Shown here in pieces: positions 17,701 to 31,100 of a stretch of DNA of 64,000 nucleotides (position 1 is the first letter of the stretch; each line of letters begins with the position of its first letter). The notes under the pieces were generated by a model. That model worked only from the letters and a program-made list of their open reading frames with translations. It made no database searches and was not told the DNA's origin. Source of the DNA: Rhodococcus sp. Leaf247 (lineage in GTDB: Bacteria > Actinomycetota > Actinomycetes > Mycobacteriales > Mycobacteriaceae). A program made the position numbers and the translations under genes. The stretch lies in NCBI RefSeq assembly GCF_001426185.1, contig NZ_LMRP01000002.1, positions 372,157 through 436,156 of the forward strand. The letters run 5' to 3'.

Positions 17701-19170
17701 GGCGTCCGAGTCAGCGCTCGCGACGTGTTCGAGCAGCGCACAGTCGCCGCGCTGGCACGCGTGGCGGACCGGATGTCGCAGTCCGTCGAATCACCGGACG
17801 ACGGCGTCGGACCGGTGGTGCCGACGCCGATCGTGCGCCACCTCCTGGGCCGCGGCGGCAGCCTGAATCGATTCGCACAGACGCTCACCGTGGCGCTCCC
17901 CGTCGGCATCGACCGACAGTCGTTGGTGGACACCGTCACTGCCGTCGTCGATCACCACGACATGCTGCGGGCCGTCCTGGTCCGCGACACCGACGGCGCC
18001 CACCTCGACGTCCGGCCGAGAGGCGCGGTCGACGTCGACGCGCTGATCCGGCACGTCACGGACGAGGCCGACGTCGTCGACGACGTGGTGCGAGAGCTCG
18101 ATCCGGAGACCGGAACAGCACTGGCACTCGTCTGGTCGGACTCCGGACCGCAGGTGAGCGGCCGCCTCGTGATCGTGGCGCACCACCTGGTGATCGACGT
18201 CGTCTCCTGGGGAATCGTCATCGCCGATCTCGTCGCAACGTGGGCCGGTCGTGGTGAAGCCTCTGCGACGTTGGATCCGGTGCGCACGTCGATGCGCCGG
18301 TGGGCCACCGGCCTCATGTCGCACGATGCCACCGACCGCCTTCCGTACTGGCGGTCCGTGCTGCAGGGTCCGGATCCTGTTCTCGGGCAACGACGCGTCG
18401 ATCCCGTCGACGATACGGTCGGCGACGCCACCGTCCGCGACCTCACCTTCACCCGCGAGATCACCGACGCCGTGATGACCCGCGCACCGCACCTGTTCCA
18501 CGCCGGACCCACCGACGCGCTGCTCGCCTCGCTCGCTTTGGCGGTCGCGGTGTGGCGATCGTCCACGACCGACACGGGCCTGCTGCTGCAACTGGAAGGC
18601 CACGGCCGCGAGGATCACCTGGTTCCGGGCGCCGACACCGCGCGCACCGTCGGCTGGTTCACCACCGTGTTCCCGGTGCGCCTCGATCTCACCGGACTCG
18701 ACTTCGACGACGCCATGGCCGGAGGATCCGCTGCAGGAGAGGCGATTCTACGCGTCAAGGAGCATCTCGCGGCCGTACCCGACCACGGAGCGAGCTACGG
18801 ACTCCTCCGGTACCCGGCGGACGGTGTCGCCGACGAGTCACTGCACTGGACTCCGCAACTGTCGTTCGCTCACCTGGGTCGGATGTCGACGGCAGAGACG
18901 GGCGACTGGCTCCCGGTCCCGGACGTCTCTCCCTTCGCCGGTCCGCGCGCCGAAGATCTGGGTGCCGCGGCCGCACTCGAGATCGACACCGTCGTCGTCG
19001 ACGGCGTCCTGGTCGGACAGGTGTCGCACCTCCCCGACGCGGTGTCCACGGAGGACGTGACCGCGCTGCTCGATCTCTGGGTCTCGGCCGCCACGGCGAT
19101 CGCGCGCCACCTCGACGATCCGCGTGCCGGTGGCCACTCCCCCTCGGACTTTCCGCTCGTTCGCGCGTCG
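14797..19170 (+). other. NRPS module 1: C-A-T-E
   Basis: The condensation domain (residues about 7-415) may be a starter type taking an acyl group. The A domain (438-907, YTSGSTGRPKG at 583) has specificity residues D-A-S-I-L-V-D-I-W-K at the GrsA positions 235-517; I know no match. The carrier motif LGGDS (Ser955) is the form usual before epimerases. The epimerase (1008-1440) should give a D residue. Confidence 0.85.
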
Positions 19171-22100
19171 GGCGCCGATGTCGACTCGTGGACTGCTCGT
19201 CATCCCACCCTGACCGACGTGCTCCCCACCGCTCCGTTGCAGTCCGGCTTGCTGTTCCACGCGCAGCTCGCGGACACGACCGTCGATCCCTATGTCGTGC
19301 AGACGATCCTGCGGGTACGCGGAACCCTCGATTCCTCACGTCTACGCCGGGCAGCACAAGCACTACTCGATCGGCACGACGGGCTCCGGGTGGCCTTCGC
19401 CGCGACATCCGACGGCACGGACGTCCAGGTGGTCGTCGGCGGCGTCTCCGTCCCCTGGACCGATCTCGACGTCGCCGGTGATCCCGACCCCGGTGCGGTG
19501 ATCGACGCGTTCCTCGCGCACGACCGCACCGTGGGTTTCGACGTCGCGGCTGTCCCGTTGATGCGATTCGCGTTGTTGCACAGCATGTCCGACGAGTACA
19601 CCGTAGTGCTGACTCACCACCACCTGATCCTCGACGGCTGGTCGCTGCCGATCGTCCTCGGCGACCTGCTCACGTCCTATGCGGGAGACACCCGCACTCC
19701 GGAATCTTCGTCGCTGCGGCGCTATCTGCAGTGGCTGGGCGACCGTGACACGGCAGCGTCCGTCACTGCATGGACGCAGGCGCTGGCGGGCCAGGAGGAG
19801 CCGACTCTGCTGGCTCCCGCGATCAGTGAGCACGCCGCGGCCGTACCCGGGCAGCGGATCACCACCCTCGACCCCGACCGCACCGCCGCCGTCGTCGCGC
19901 GGGCCACCGACATGGGCGTCACGACGAACACCTTCGTCCAGTTCGCCTGGGGTGTGGTTCTGGGATCAGTTCTCGGCCGCACCGATGTCGTGTTCGGTGC
20001 CACCGTGTCGGGTCGACCGCCCGAGCTTCCCGGTTCCGCATCCATGGTGGGGCTCCTCATCACCACGGTGCCGGTCCTCGTCCGACTGGAACCGTCGACG
20101 TCCCTGCGTGAGTGCGTCGCACTACTCCAGAAGGAGCAGGCGGCGCTGATGGATCATCATCACCTCGGCCCCGCGACGATCGAGGCGGCAGTCGGCGCCG
20201 GCGCCCGCTTCGACACCTCTCTCGCCTTCGAGTCCTACCCGGTGGATCACGCTGCGTTGACCGCTCTCGCGGGCGACCTGACGGTGCTGGGCGTCGAGGC
20301 GCGCGACGCTACCCACTACCCGCTGTCGATCGCCGTCGAGATCGGGGACGAGCTGATCCTGCGCGCGACGCACCGCACGGACGCTGTGGACGGCACTGCG
20401 GTGGATCGGATGATGGACCGTGTCGTCCGTGTCCTCACCGCGGCGGACGTCGATCGCCCCGTCGGCGAGATCGACCTGCTGTCACCGGACGAGCGACGCA
20501 TCATCTCGGGGTGGAACACGAAGGACCACACCGTCCCTCCGTCCACGCTGATCGACCCGTGGGAAGATCACGACGGCAGCCGTATCGCGTTCTCGCACGG
20601 CGACACTCGGGTCTCTCGGGGAGACTTCGCGGGCCGTGTGCATCGACTCGCGCGCTACTTGGTGTCACACGGAGCGGGTCCGGAGGTCGCCGTCGCCGTG
20701 GCCGTCGAGCGCTCGATCGATCTGTTCGTGGCCGTGCACGCCGTGGTGGCGACCGGTGCGCACTACGTTCCGATCGACGCCGACCACCCCGTCGATCGCC
20801 TGCGGCACGCACTACGGGAGTCCGGCGCCCTGTTCGGCCTCGTCACCGGGTCCACGCCACTGCCCGACGTGATCCCGTGGATCGACATCGCCGACGTGCC
20901 CACCGCGGGACTGTCCGCCGAGCCGCTCACCGACGCCGAGCGACTGTCGCCGCTGCGCCCGGACCACCTCGCCTACGTGCTGTTCACGTCGGGCTCCACG
21001 GGGCTCCCCAAGGGCGTGGGTGTCTCGCACGCCGCCATCGTCAGCCACCTGCAATGGCGAGCGGAGTTCGTCGGCCTCACCGCCGACGACGTCGTCCTGA
21101 ACAAGACGCCCGCCACGTTCGACGTGTCCCTGTGGGAGTTGTTCCTGCCGTGGCACGTCGGAGCCGAGGTGGTCGTCGCGGATCCGGGTGCCCACGGCGA
21201 CGCCGATGCCATGGTGGAGCTGATCGCGCGTCGCTCGGTCAGTGTCGTGCATTTCGTTCCGTCGATGCTCGCGCTCGTCGCGGACGCACCGGGCCTGGCC
21301 GCCTGCACATCCCTGCGCACGATCCTGTCCTCGGGAGAGTCGTTGCTTGCCAGCGTTGCCGACTCGGTACGCGCTGCACTGCCCGTGACCCTGGTGAACC
21401 TGTACGGACCGACCGAGGCGGCGGTGGACGTCACCGCCCACGTGGTCACCGACGACGACACGACCGAGGTACCGATCGGCAGGCCCGTGTGGAACACGAC
21501 CACGCTGGTTCTCGACGCCGCCCTGCGGCCCGTGCCGATCGACGTGGTGGGCGAGCTGTACCTGGGCGGTGACCAACTCGCCCGGGGCTACGCGAACCGC
21601 CGTGCGCTGACGGCCGAGCGGTTCGTCGCCGCACCGGGCGGTCGACGTCTGTATCGCACCGGGGACAGGGTGCGCTGGACGGCGTCCGGTGAGCTCGTCT
21701 TCGTCGGCCGGACCGACGACCAACTCTCGGTCCGGGGCGTCCGCATCGAACCGGCGGAGATCGAACACGTCCTGACGGCGCTGCCCGAAGTCGACCGCGC
21801 CGTGGTGACGGCACGCGGTGATCGACTCGTCGCTCATATTGTTGCAGCGCAGAGCTTCTCAGATATCGCAGCCAGCGCAAGGTACGCACTGCGATCCGCA
21901 CTCCCCCGTCATCTGGTTCCCGACGACGTGGTCGAGATCGGTGCGTTACCGCTCACCGCGTCGGGCAAGGTGGATCGACGCCTTCTCGGCGCTCGGACGC
22001 TGCCGGGTCACGCCCGCACTCACCGCCTGCCGAGCACCCCGACACAACGGCTTGTCGCCGACGTCTTCGACGCCGTCCTGCAGCCCGACGGCCCGGTGGG

Positions 22101-25100
22101 AGCGGACGACGACTTCTTCGGTCTCGGCGGAACATCGCTGACGGCGGCGCGCGCAGTGGCGCGTATCCGGTCGACCACCGGACGGGAACTGTCCCTCCGC
22201 ACCCTGTTCGACGTCTCGACCGTGGCCGGGCTGGCCGCACTGCTGGACTCCGCGGCACCGGATGCAAGCGTCGTGCGTATCGGGGGCGAACGCCCCGCGA
22301 CCCTTCCCTTGTCGTTCGCGCAGCAACGCATGTGGTTCCTCGATCGCTACGAGCCCGGCTCCTACGTCATGCCGTTGGCACTGCGGATGCGCGGGGACCT
22401 CGACACCAGCGCGCTCACCGCGGCCCTGGACGATCTGGTGGCACGTCACGAGATTCTGCGGACCGTCTACGCCGACCACGACGGGACTGTCGAGCAGATC
22501 GTGCTGCCTCCTGCGTCACGCAGGGAGCCTCCGGTCACGACCATCGACCTCGACGACCTGCCCGACCGCCTCGAGTCGGCACGGTTCGCTACCTTCGACC
22601 TCGCGACCGAACCGTCCCTCCGGGCGGAGATACTGCGTATCGACGACGCGGACCACGTCCTGCTCCTGCTGCTGCACCACATCGCCGCGGATGGTGTGTC
22701 GCTCACGCCGTTGGCGCGCGACCTACTGTCGGCCTACGACGCTCACCGATCCGGACGTGCGTCGACCCGCTCGCCGCTGCCCGTGCAGTACGCCGATGTC
22801 GCTGTGCATCAACGCCGTACCGGCGTCGACGAGCAGGCGACCACCTGGTGGGCGGATCGCCTCGCCTCGCTGCCCGACGTGCTGGACATGCCGACGGACA
22901 GGCCACGGTCCGAGCAGCCCACACGGATTAGTGGACGGGTGTCGCTGGACATCGATGTCGCCACCGTGTCCAGCCTGGCCGACCTCGCTGCGCGACACCG
23001 CGGGACGGTGTTCATGGTGGTGCACACCGCGCTGGCCGTGGCCCTGTCACGGTGGACCGGGAGCCGCGACATCGCCGTGGGAACACCGGTGTCCGGGCGA
23101 CCGGATCCCATCCTCGACGACCTCGTGGGCCTGTTCGTCGACACCGTCGTCCTGCGCACCGCGATCGACCCGGCGGAGTCCTTCGCACAGGTGCTGGCGA
23201 GAACACGCGACGAGACTCTCGACGCGTTCGTACATGCGGCCGTTCCGTTCGACCACGTCGTCGACATCCTGGGTACCACCCGCACGTCGGCGCACCACCC
23301 CGTGTTCCAGGTGATGGCGGCGTTCCAGGACGAGGATCCCGTGCGCGGCCGCAGCGACATCGAGGTACTCGATGTGGGTCCCGCGCCGGCCACGTTCGAC
23401 CTCACGCTCGATGTCCGCCCTCGGGCCGGCGGCCTCGCCTGCGTCCTGACGTACGCGCGTGATCTATTCGATCACGCCACCGCGCAACGCTTCTGCGACA
23501 TTCTGCAGCGAGTCCTGACGTCCGTCGTCACGGACTCCGACATCCCAGTGGGCGATCTCGAGATCAGGGACCCGAAGGAATCCGGCCCGGCGACCCACCC
23601 CCTCGCACGATGCGAACCTCTGACACTCCCTCAGCTTCTCGACCGCGCTCCGGACGGTATCGCGATCGTCGACGGCGACACCGAGCTCACCCGTGCGGAG
23701 TGGGCGCAGGCCTCGAACCGGTGGGCTCGACACCTGATCTCGCTCGGGGTCGGTCCCGACACCGTGGTGGCCGTGGCGCTCACACGGTCGGCCCAGTACC
23801 TCACCATGATCGCTGCGATCAGCCGCGCCGGCGGGGCATTCCTGCCGATCGATCCCGGACAACCGACCGACCGACTCGAGCAGATACTCACCGAATCGGC
23901 GGCCGCCGTGCTCGTCGTGTGGACGTCGGATTCGCTGTCCGACATCGGCTGCGACGCCACGCGGGTCGTCCTGGACGATCCGGCGACCGTCGATGACGTG
24001 ACCACCTCGTCCGACGAGGCGATCACCGACGAGCACCGCCTCGCACGACTGAACCCGGATCATCTGGCGTACGTCATCTACACCTCCGGATCGACCGGGC
24101 GGCCCAAGGGCGTGGCGTTATCGCATCGAGGACTGCGCAATGCCGTCGAGGATCAGCGCAGTCGTCACGAGTCGGTGGCCGACGCCCGTGTCCTCGCCGT
24201 GTCATCCACGACGTTCGACGCCTCGGTCGGCGAGCTGCTGATCGCTCTCGCGATGGACGCGGCACTCGTCGTCGCGCCGGACGGCGTCTTCGGCGGAGCA
24301 GAACTCAACGCGCTCATGCGTCGTCACCGTGTCACTCACACTCTGATGACTCCGCGCGCGCTCGACGTGACGACGGATGCCGGCCTGGAGCACCTCGGTG
24401 TCGTCATGTCCGCGGGTGAGGCGTGCCCGCCCTCCCTCGTCGAGGCCTGGGCACCGGACCGTCGGATGAGCAACGTCTACGGTCCGACCGAGGCGACGGT
24501 CTGGTCGACGTCGGCGACCCTGGAACCCGGTCGACCGGTGACCATCGGCACGGCTACCCTCGGTGTGGACGCGATCATCCGCGACAGTCGTCTGCACGCA
24601 GTCCCGAGCGGCGTCGTCGGCGAGTTGTACCTGGCGGGAGAGCAACTCGCTCGCGGTTACCTCGGCCGCCCTGCGCTGACGGCGTCTCGGTTCGTCGCCG
24701 CACCCGGCGGTGCACGCACGTACCGCACCGGAGACCTGGTGCGGCTGAACGCTGCCGGGGACATCGTCTACCTCGGACGGGACGACCACCAGGTCACCCT
24801 CCGCGGTCTGCGCATCGAACTCGGGGAGATCGAGTCGGCCCTGAACGCCGCGCCCGGCGTGGGCACGGCGGTGGCGGCCGTGCACGAGGAGCGCATCGTC
24901 GCGTGGGTGAGCGCCGCCGACGGTCGCTCCGCAGACGCCGTGGACATGGCCGAGGTGACCGCCGCGGCGACCCGCGCCCTGCCGCGCTACATGGTGCCCA
25001 CCGTCGTGACCGCGGTGGATGCGATGCCGCTGACGACGTCGGGGAAGCTCGACCGTGCGCGTCTACCGCGCCCGTCGGTCACCGTGGCGGCGTTCCGTGC

Positions 25101-28100
25101 CCCCACGTCGCCACTCGAGATCGAGGTCGCGTCCGTGTTCGCTACCGTCCTCGACCGCGAGGATCCCGTGGGGCTGGACGACGACTTCTTCGTGCTCGGT
25201 GGACAGTCGCTCAGCGCGACGAGAGTGGCTGCACGACTGGACACCTCGGTGAGGACTATCTTCGATGCCCCCACCGTCGCTGCCCTCGCGACGCGACTGA
25301 CAACCGAACCTTCGCCGCCCACACGCTCGACGTTCCGGCGTCCGACTGTTCGCCCCGATGTCCTGCCGCTGTCGTTCGCGCAGCAACGAATGTGGTTCCT
25401 GAACACCGTGACACCCGACTCGGGATATGTCATTCCTCTCGCGCTGCGCCTGCGTGGACTGCTGGATCACGACGCGCTGGCGGGGGCGCTCGCCGATGTG
25501 GTGGAGCGACACGAGATTCTCCGCACCGTGTATCCGGCACCGGACGGCGTGCCGCGCCAACGCGTGCTCCAGGCCGGCGAGGTGACCGTCCCGTTCGAAC
25601 ATGTCGTCGACGAGCCGTCGGCCGACGTGCTCGAGCGCATCGCGTCGGCCCCCTTCGATCTGGCCACCGAGCTTCCGATCCGCGCAGCCGTGGTCTCCGT
25701 CGCCGAGGACGACCACGTGCTGGCGATCTGCCTGCACCACATCGCCGCCGACGGATGGTCGTTGGCCCCGCTGACCCGCGACATCACCGCGTTCTACGGC
25801 GCCCGCCGATCCGGTCTGCCCGCGGCCCTCGAGGCGCTTCCCGCGCAGTACGCCGATCACGCTGTGTGGCAACACGATCACGCGATCGAGATCAGGGAAC
25901 GATCGTCGTACTGGACGGACCGGCTTGCCGGCCTTGCGGATGTTCTACCCCTCCCGACCGACCGACCTCGACCACTCATCGCGACCCATCGTGGCGCCCG
26001 CGTCCCGATCACGATTCCCGACGACACCGTGGCGGCCCTGCGCTCCCTCGCGACCGCGCAACGCGCCACCGTCTTCATGGTGGTGCAGGCCGCCTGGGCG
26101 ATCACGCTGTCCCGCATCACCGGACGCGACGACATCGTGGTCGGCACGCCGGTCGCCGGACGCGGCCAGGAGGATCTCGACCAGCTGGTCGGCATGTTCG
26201 TCGACACGGTCGTGCTCCGATCGACCGTCACGCCGGGGGCGACGTTCGCGGCTCTGCTGGACGATGTCCGGGAGTCCACGCTGTCGGCGTTCGCTCACGG
26301 CGACGTGCCGTTCGAGCTGATCGTGGACGCTCTCGACCCGGTTCGCTCGACCTCGCATCATCCATTGGTCCAGGTGATGTTCGCGTTCCAGAACCAACCG
26401 CCGCCCACCCTCACCGCCGCCGGACTCGAGATCGGTGTTCTCGACCCCGGACACGTGTCGGCGGCAGTCGATCTCACCCTCGACCTGACGGACGGCGAGC
26501 GCGGACTCCACGGCGCCCTGACCTACGCGGTGGACCTGTTCGATCACCGCACCGCGGCGCGCATCGGCGACATCCTGCTCCGCGTTCTCGACGGAGTCGC
26601 GCGTCGACCGTTCGAGCGCATCGGTGCCCTCGAGATCCTGCATCCGTCGGAGCGGGCTCTGCTGCTCTCGCAGCACGGCAGCGCGGGCCTACCGCCGCGC
26701 GTGCTCCCCCGATTGCTGGCCGACGCTGTCGCCGGGAACCCCACCGGACCGGCAGTGATCGCCGACCGGACCCTGACGTACGACGAGCTCGATCGGCGAT
26801 CCAACCGGTGGGCACGCGTGCTGGTCGGCGCCGGTGCCGGCCCCGGATCGGTGGTCGCCCTCGCACTGCCTCGATCGTTGGACCAGATCACCGCGGTGTG
26901 GTCGGTCGCCAAGACGGGCGCCGCGTTCCTACCGGTCGACCCGTCCGGGCCCGCGGAACGGTTGTCGCACATCGTCACCGAGGTCGGCGTGCTCCTCGCC
27001 GTCACCGCCGGAGGCCCCCTGGCCGATCTGCACTCCGTGTCGGTCGATTCGCTGGACGATGCCGTCACGAGCGAGGCAGCCGTGACGGCCGACGACCGTC
27101 TCGGAGCCATCCACCCGGACACGCTCGCGTACGTCATCCACACGTCCGGCTCGACGGGAGTTCCCAAGGGCGTGGGCGTGACTCATCGCGGTCTCGTGGA
27201 CGCACTCTGGGATCAGCGTCTGCGCGGCGTCGGGGACGCACGAGTGCTCGCCGTCGCCTCGCCGACCTTCGACGCGTCGATCGCCGAACTCCTCATCGCA
27301 CTGTCCCTGTCGGCACCGCTCGTCGTCGCACCGCCCGACGTCTTCGGCGGACCGGCCCTGGAGCGACTCGTCGCCGACAGCGCGGTGACCCACGCTCTCA
27401 TCACGCCGCGCGTCCTCGAATCGATGACGCCGGAACATGTTCCCGGCCTGCGATCGTTGGTCACCGCGGGTGAGGCATGCCCGCCGGCTCTCGTCGCACG
27501 CTGGGCGCCGGGCCGACGATTCTTCAACGACTACGGACCTACCGAGACCACGATCTGGGCCACCAGCCAGGGACCACTGCGACCCGACGACGCGGTGACC
27601 ATCGGCCGACCGGTGCGCGGAGTGGGCGCCCACGTGCTCGACACGTTCCTCCGTCCGGTCCCGATCGGGATCCCCGGCGAGCTGTACCTCGAGGGCGCTC
27701 ACCTCGCCCGTGGGTACGTCGGCCGTCCCGCGTCGACGGCCGAGCGGTTCGTCGCGTCGTCGCACGGCACCCGCCTGTACCGCACCGGGGACCGGGTGCG
27801 GTGGACGAGCACCGGGGAGCTGGACTACCTCGGCCGCAACGACTTCCAGGTCAAGCTCCGTGGACTGCGAATCGAACTGGGAGAGATCGACGCAGCGGTG
27901 ACCGCACACCCGGGCGTCGAGCGCGCCGTCGTCCTCGTGCAGGACGATCACCTCGTCGCCTACGTCGTGGGAACCGATGTGGAGGCAGATCGCCTCCGGC
28001 AGGCCGTGGCACGCACGCTTCCTCGGTACATGGTGCCCACCCACGTCGTGGTCCTCGACGAGTTCCCACTGACATCGTCGGGCAAGCTCGATCGGCGCGC

Positions 28101-31100
28101 GCTACCCGAGGTCAGCGTTACCAGCGCACCGCACAGGCCCGCCGTGACATCGGAGCAGCGGCTGGTTGCCGAGGCGTTCGCCGCGGTGCTGGACCTGACC
28201 GAGAGTCCGGGTCTCGACGACAACTTCTTCGATCTCGGCGGACATTCACTCACCGCAACCCGAGTGGCTGCTCACGTGTCCGTCGCGGCGGCGCGCGAGG
28301 TGTCCGTCCGATCCGTCTTCGACCACCCGACGGTCGCCGCGCTGGCGGGCAACCTCACCGAGTCGCCGGCATCCGTGCGACCGGCCCTGACGACGGCGCC
28401 GCGACCGGATCGCGTGCCCCTGTCCTTCGCGCAGCACCGCATGTGGTTCCTCAACCGCATCGACGCCGACCGCGGAGGCTATGTCGTCCCCATCGCTCTG
28501 GCGCTCACCGGACGACTGGACGTCGAGGCGTTGCAGTCCGCGCTGGGCGACGTGATCGACCGTCACGAGATCTTGCGGACGGTCCACCCCGCGATCGACG
28601 GCGTTCCCCACCAGGTGGTCCTGCCGAGCGTCGACGTACCACTCTCTGTCGTGACCGTCGATGCCGACGCAGTACCCGACGCCGTACGCGACGCGATCGC
28701 CGTGCACATCGACGTCGTCACCGATACTCCGCTGCGCGCAACGCTTCTCGTGATATCGCCGACCGAGCACGTGCTGGTTCTCGTCGTGCACCACATCGCG
28801 GCGGACGGATGGTCCATGGCACCGCTGACGCGCGACGTCGTCACCGCCTACGGTGCGAGAGCGCGGGGACGGCGACCCGACCTGTCGCCGCTGCCCGTGC
28901 AGTACGCCGACCATGCGGTGCGGCAACGGGCGACCCTCGGGTCGCCGGAGGACCCGTCCTCCCCGGTCTCGCGGCACCTCGCGTACTGGCTCGACCGGCT
29001 CGCCGGTCTCCCCCTGGACCTAGCACTGCCGACGGACCACCCACGCCCGAGAACGCCGTCGCACCAGGGTGATCGAGTGCACGCCGTGATCGACAGGGAC
29101 GCGATGACGGCGCTCGCAGCCGCCGCCCGTGCCCACGACGTCACCCTGTTCATGCTCGCGCAGACCGCGCTGTCCCTGGTGCTCGCGCAGTGGGCGGGTA
29201 CCGACGATCTCGCCATCGGGACGGCGGTCGCGGGCCGCGACGACCCTGCGCTCGACGAGACGGTCGGCATGTTCGTCGACACCGTTGTCCTGCGTACCAC
29301 CGTCGACTCCGAGCGCTCCGTCGCCGATCATCTCGCCGCGGCACGCGAGACCACGCTCGACGCCTTCGCCCACGCGGCACTGCCGTTCGACCTACTCGTG
29401 TCGGCGCTGGATCCGGTGCGGACCACGGCGAGTCACCCTGTCGTGCAGGTGATGCTGACTCTCCAGAACGTCACCCCGCCCACGTTCCCGACGACCGCGC
29501 CGACGGTCGAGGTCCTCGACCTCGGTGGCACCTCAGTCCAGTTCGACCTCTCGATGACCCTGACCGAGGACGACGGTCGTCTGCTGGTCGATCTCACCTA
29601 CGCCACCGAGCTGTTCGAGCGCAGCACTGTCGAACGCGTCGTGCGGCGCTTCGTGCACACCCTGGGGTCGATGAGCCGGGACACCTCCGTCTCGGTGCGC
29701 GACCTCGACACGGTGGAGCCGTCCGAACGCATCGACATGTCGACTCGTGTCGGTGCGCCGGCTCTCCCTCCGCGGACACTCGATCGCATCATCGCCGACG
29801 CACGCGTAGCTCGTCCGGACGCCGTCGCCGTCCGCACCGACGACGTGGACGTGACCTACGCCGAGATGGGAAGCCGTGCACACCGTCTCGCCAGGGAACT
29901 GATCGCGTGCGGTGTCGGACCCGATGCCGTCGTCGCTCTCGCGCTACCCCGGTCGATCGATCATCTGGTGTCCGTCTGGGCCGTGGCCGCCGCGGGTGCG
30001 GCGTTCCTGTCCGTGGACACGTCCCACCCGACCGAGCGCATCGCCCACGTCCTGCGGGACTCCGATGCGGTCATCGTGGTGACGACGGCCGACCGCGCCG
30101 GGCCACTCGGACCTGCCGCTCCGTGGATTCCGCGACTCGTGCTCGACGAACCGGACGTGGTCGCAGCACTGTCCCGTCACCGCGACGACGACGTCGTCGA
30201 CACGGAGAGACGTGCGACGCTGCAGCCGACGTCGGCCGCCTACGTCATCTACACGTCCGGCTCCACGGGACGGCCCAAGGGCGTCACGGTCACCTACGCG
30301 GGTCTCGCCGATGCCGTGGAGGATCAGCGTCGACGATCGGTTCCCGGCGCGGCACGGGTCCTCGCCGTCGCGTCCCCGACGTTCGACGCGTCGATCGCCG
30401 AGATGCTCATGGCGCTCGCCCACGTCGCCACCCTGGTTCTCGCTCCGCCGACCGTGCACGGCGGTACCGAGTTGTCGGCACTGATCCGCCGACAGCGGGT
30501 GACCCACGCGATCATCACCCCGCGGGTACTCGAGTCCCTGTCCCCGGCCGGGCTCGACTGCGTGGGCGTCCTCGTCGTAGGCGGCGAGGCCCTGCCCGAC
30601 TCGGTCGCCGCCACATGGTCGGTCGGGCGCGAGATGTACAACGACTACGGCCCCACCGAAACGACGATCTGGGCCAGTGCACACGGCCCGATCTCCAGCG
30701 ATCGGCCGGTCGGTATCGGGGCCCCGGTACGCGGTGTGGGGGCGGTAGTCCTCGATGCGCACCTGCGGCCGGTCCCGCTCGGCAGCGTCGGCGAGCTCTA
30801 CCTGACGGGTTCGCACCTCGCCCGCGGGTATGTCGGACAACCGGCGCTCACGGCTGCTCGCTTCGTGCCGGCACCGTTCGCGGGGCCCGGTGAGCGGATG
30901 TACCGCACGGGCGACCTCGTGCGGTGGAACTCGTCCGGGGAGTTGTCGTTCCTCGGCCGTACCGATTTCCAGATCAAGCTGCGCGGGTTACGCATCGAGC
31001 CCGGAGAGATCGAGAACGCCGCCCTCGCCCATCCGGGGGTGACACAGGCCGTGGTGATCGCGCATCGCGACGCGGGCACCGGTGCCGAACATCTGGTGGC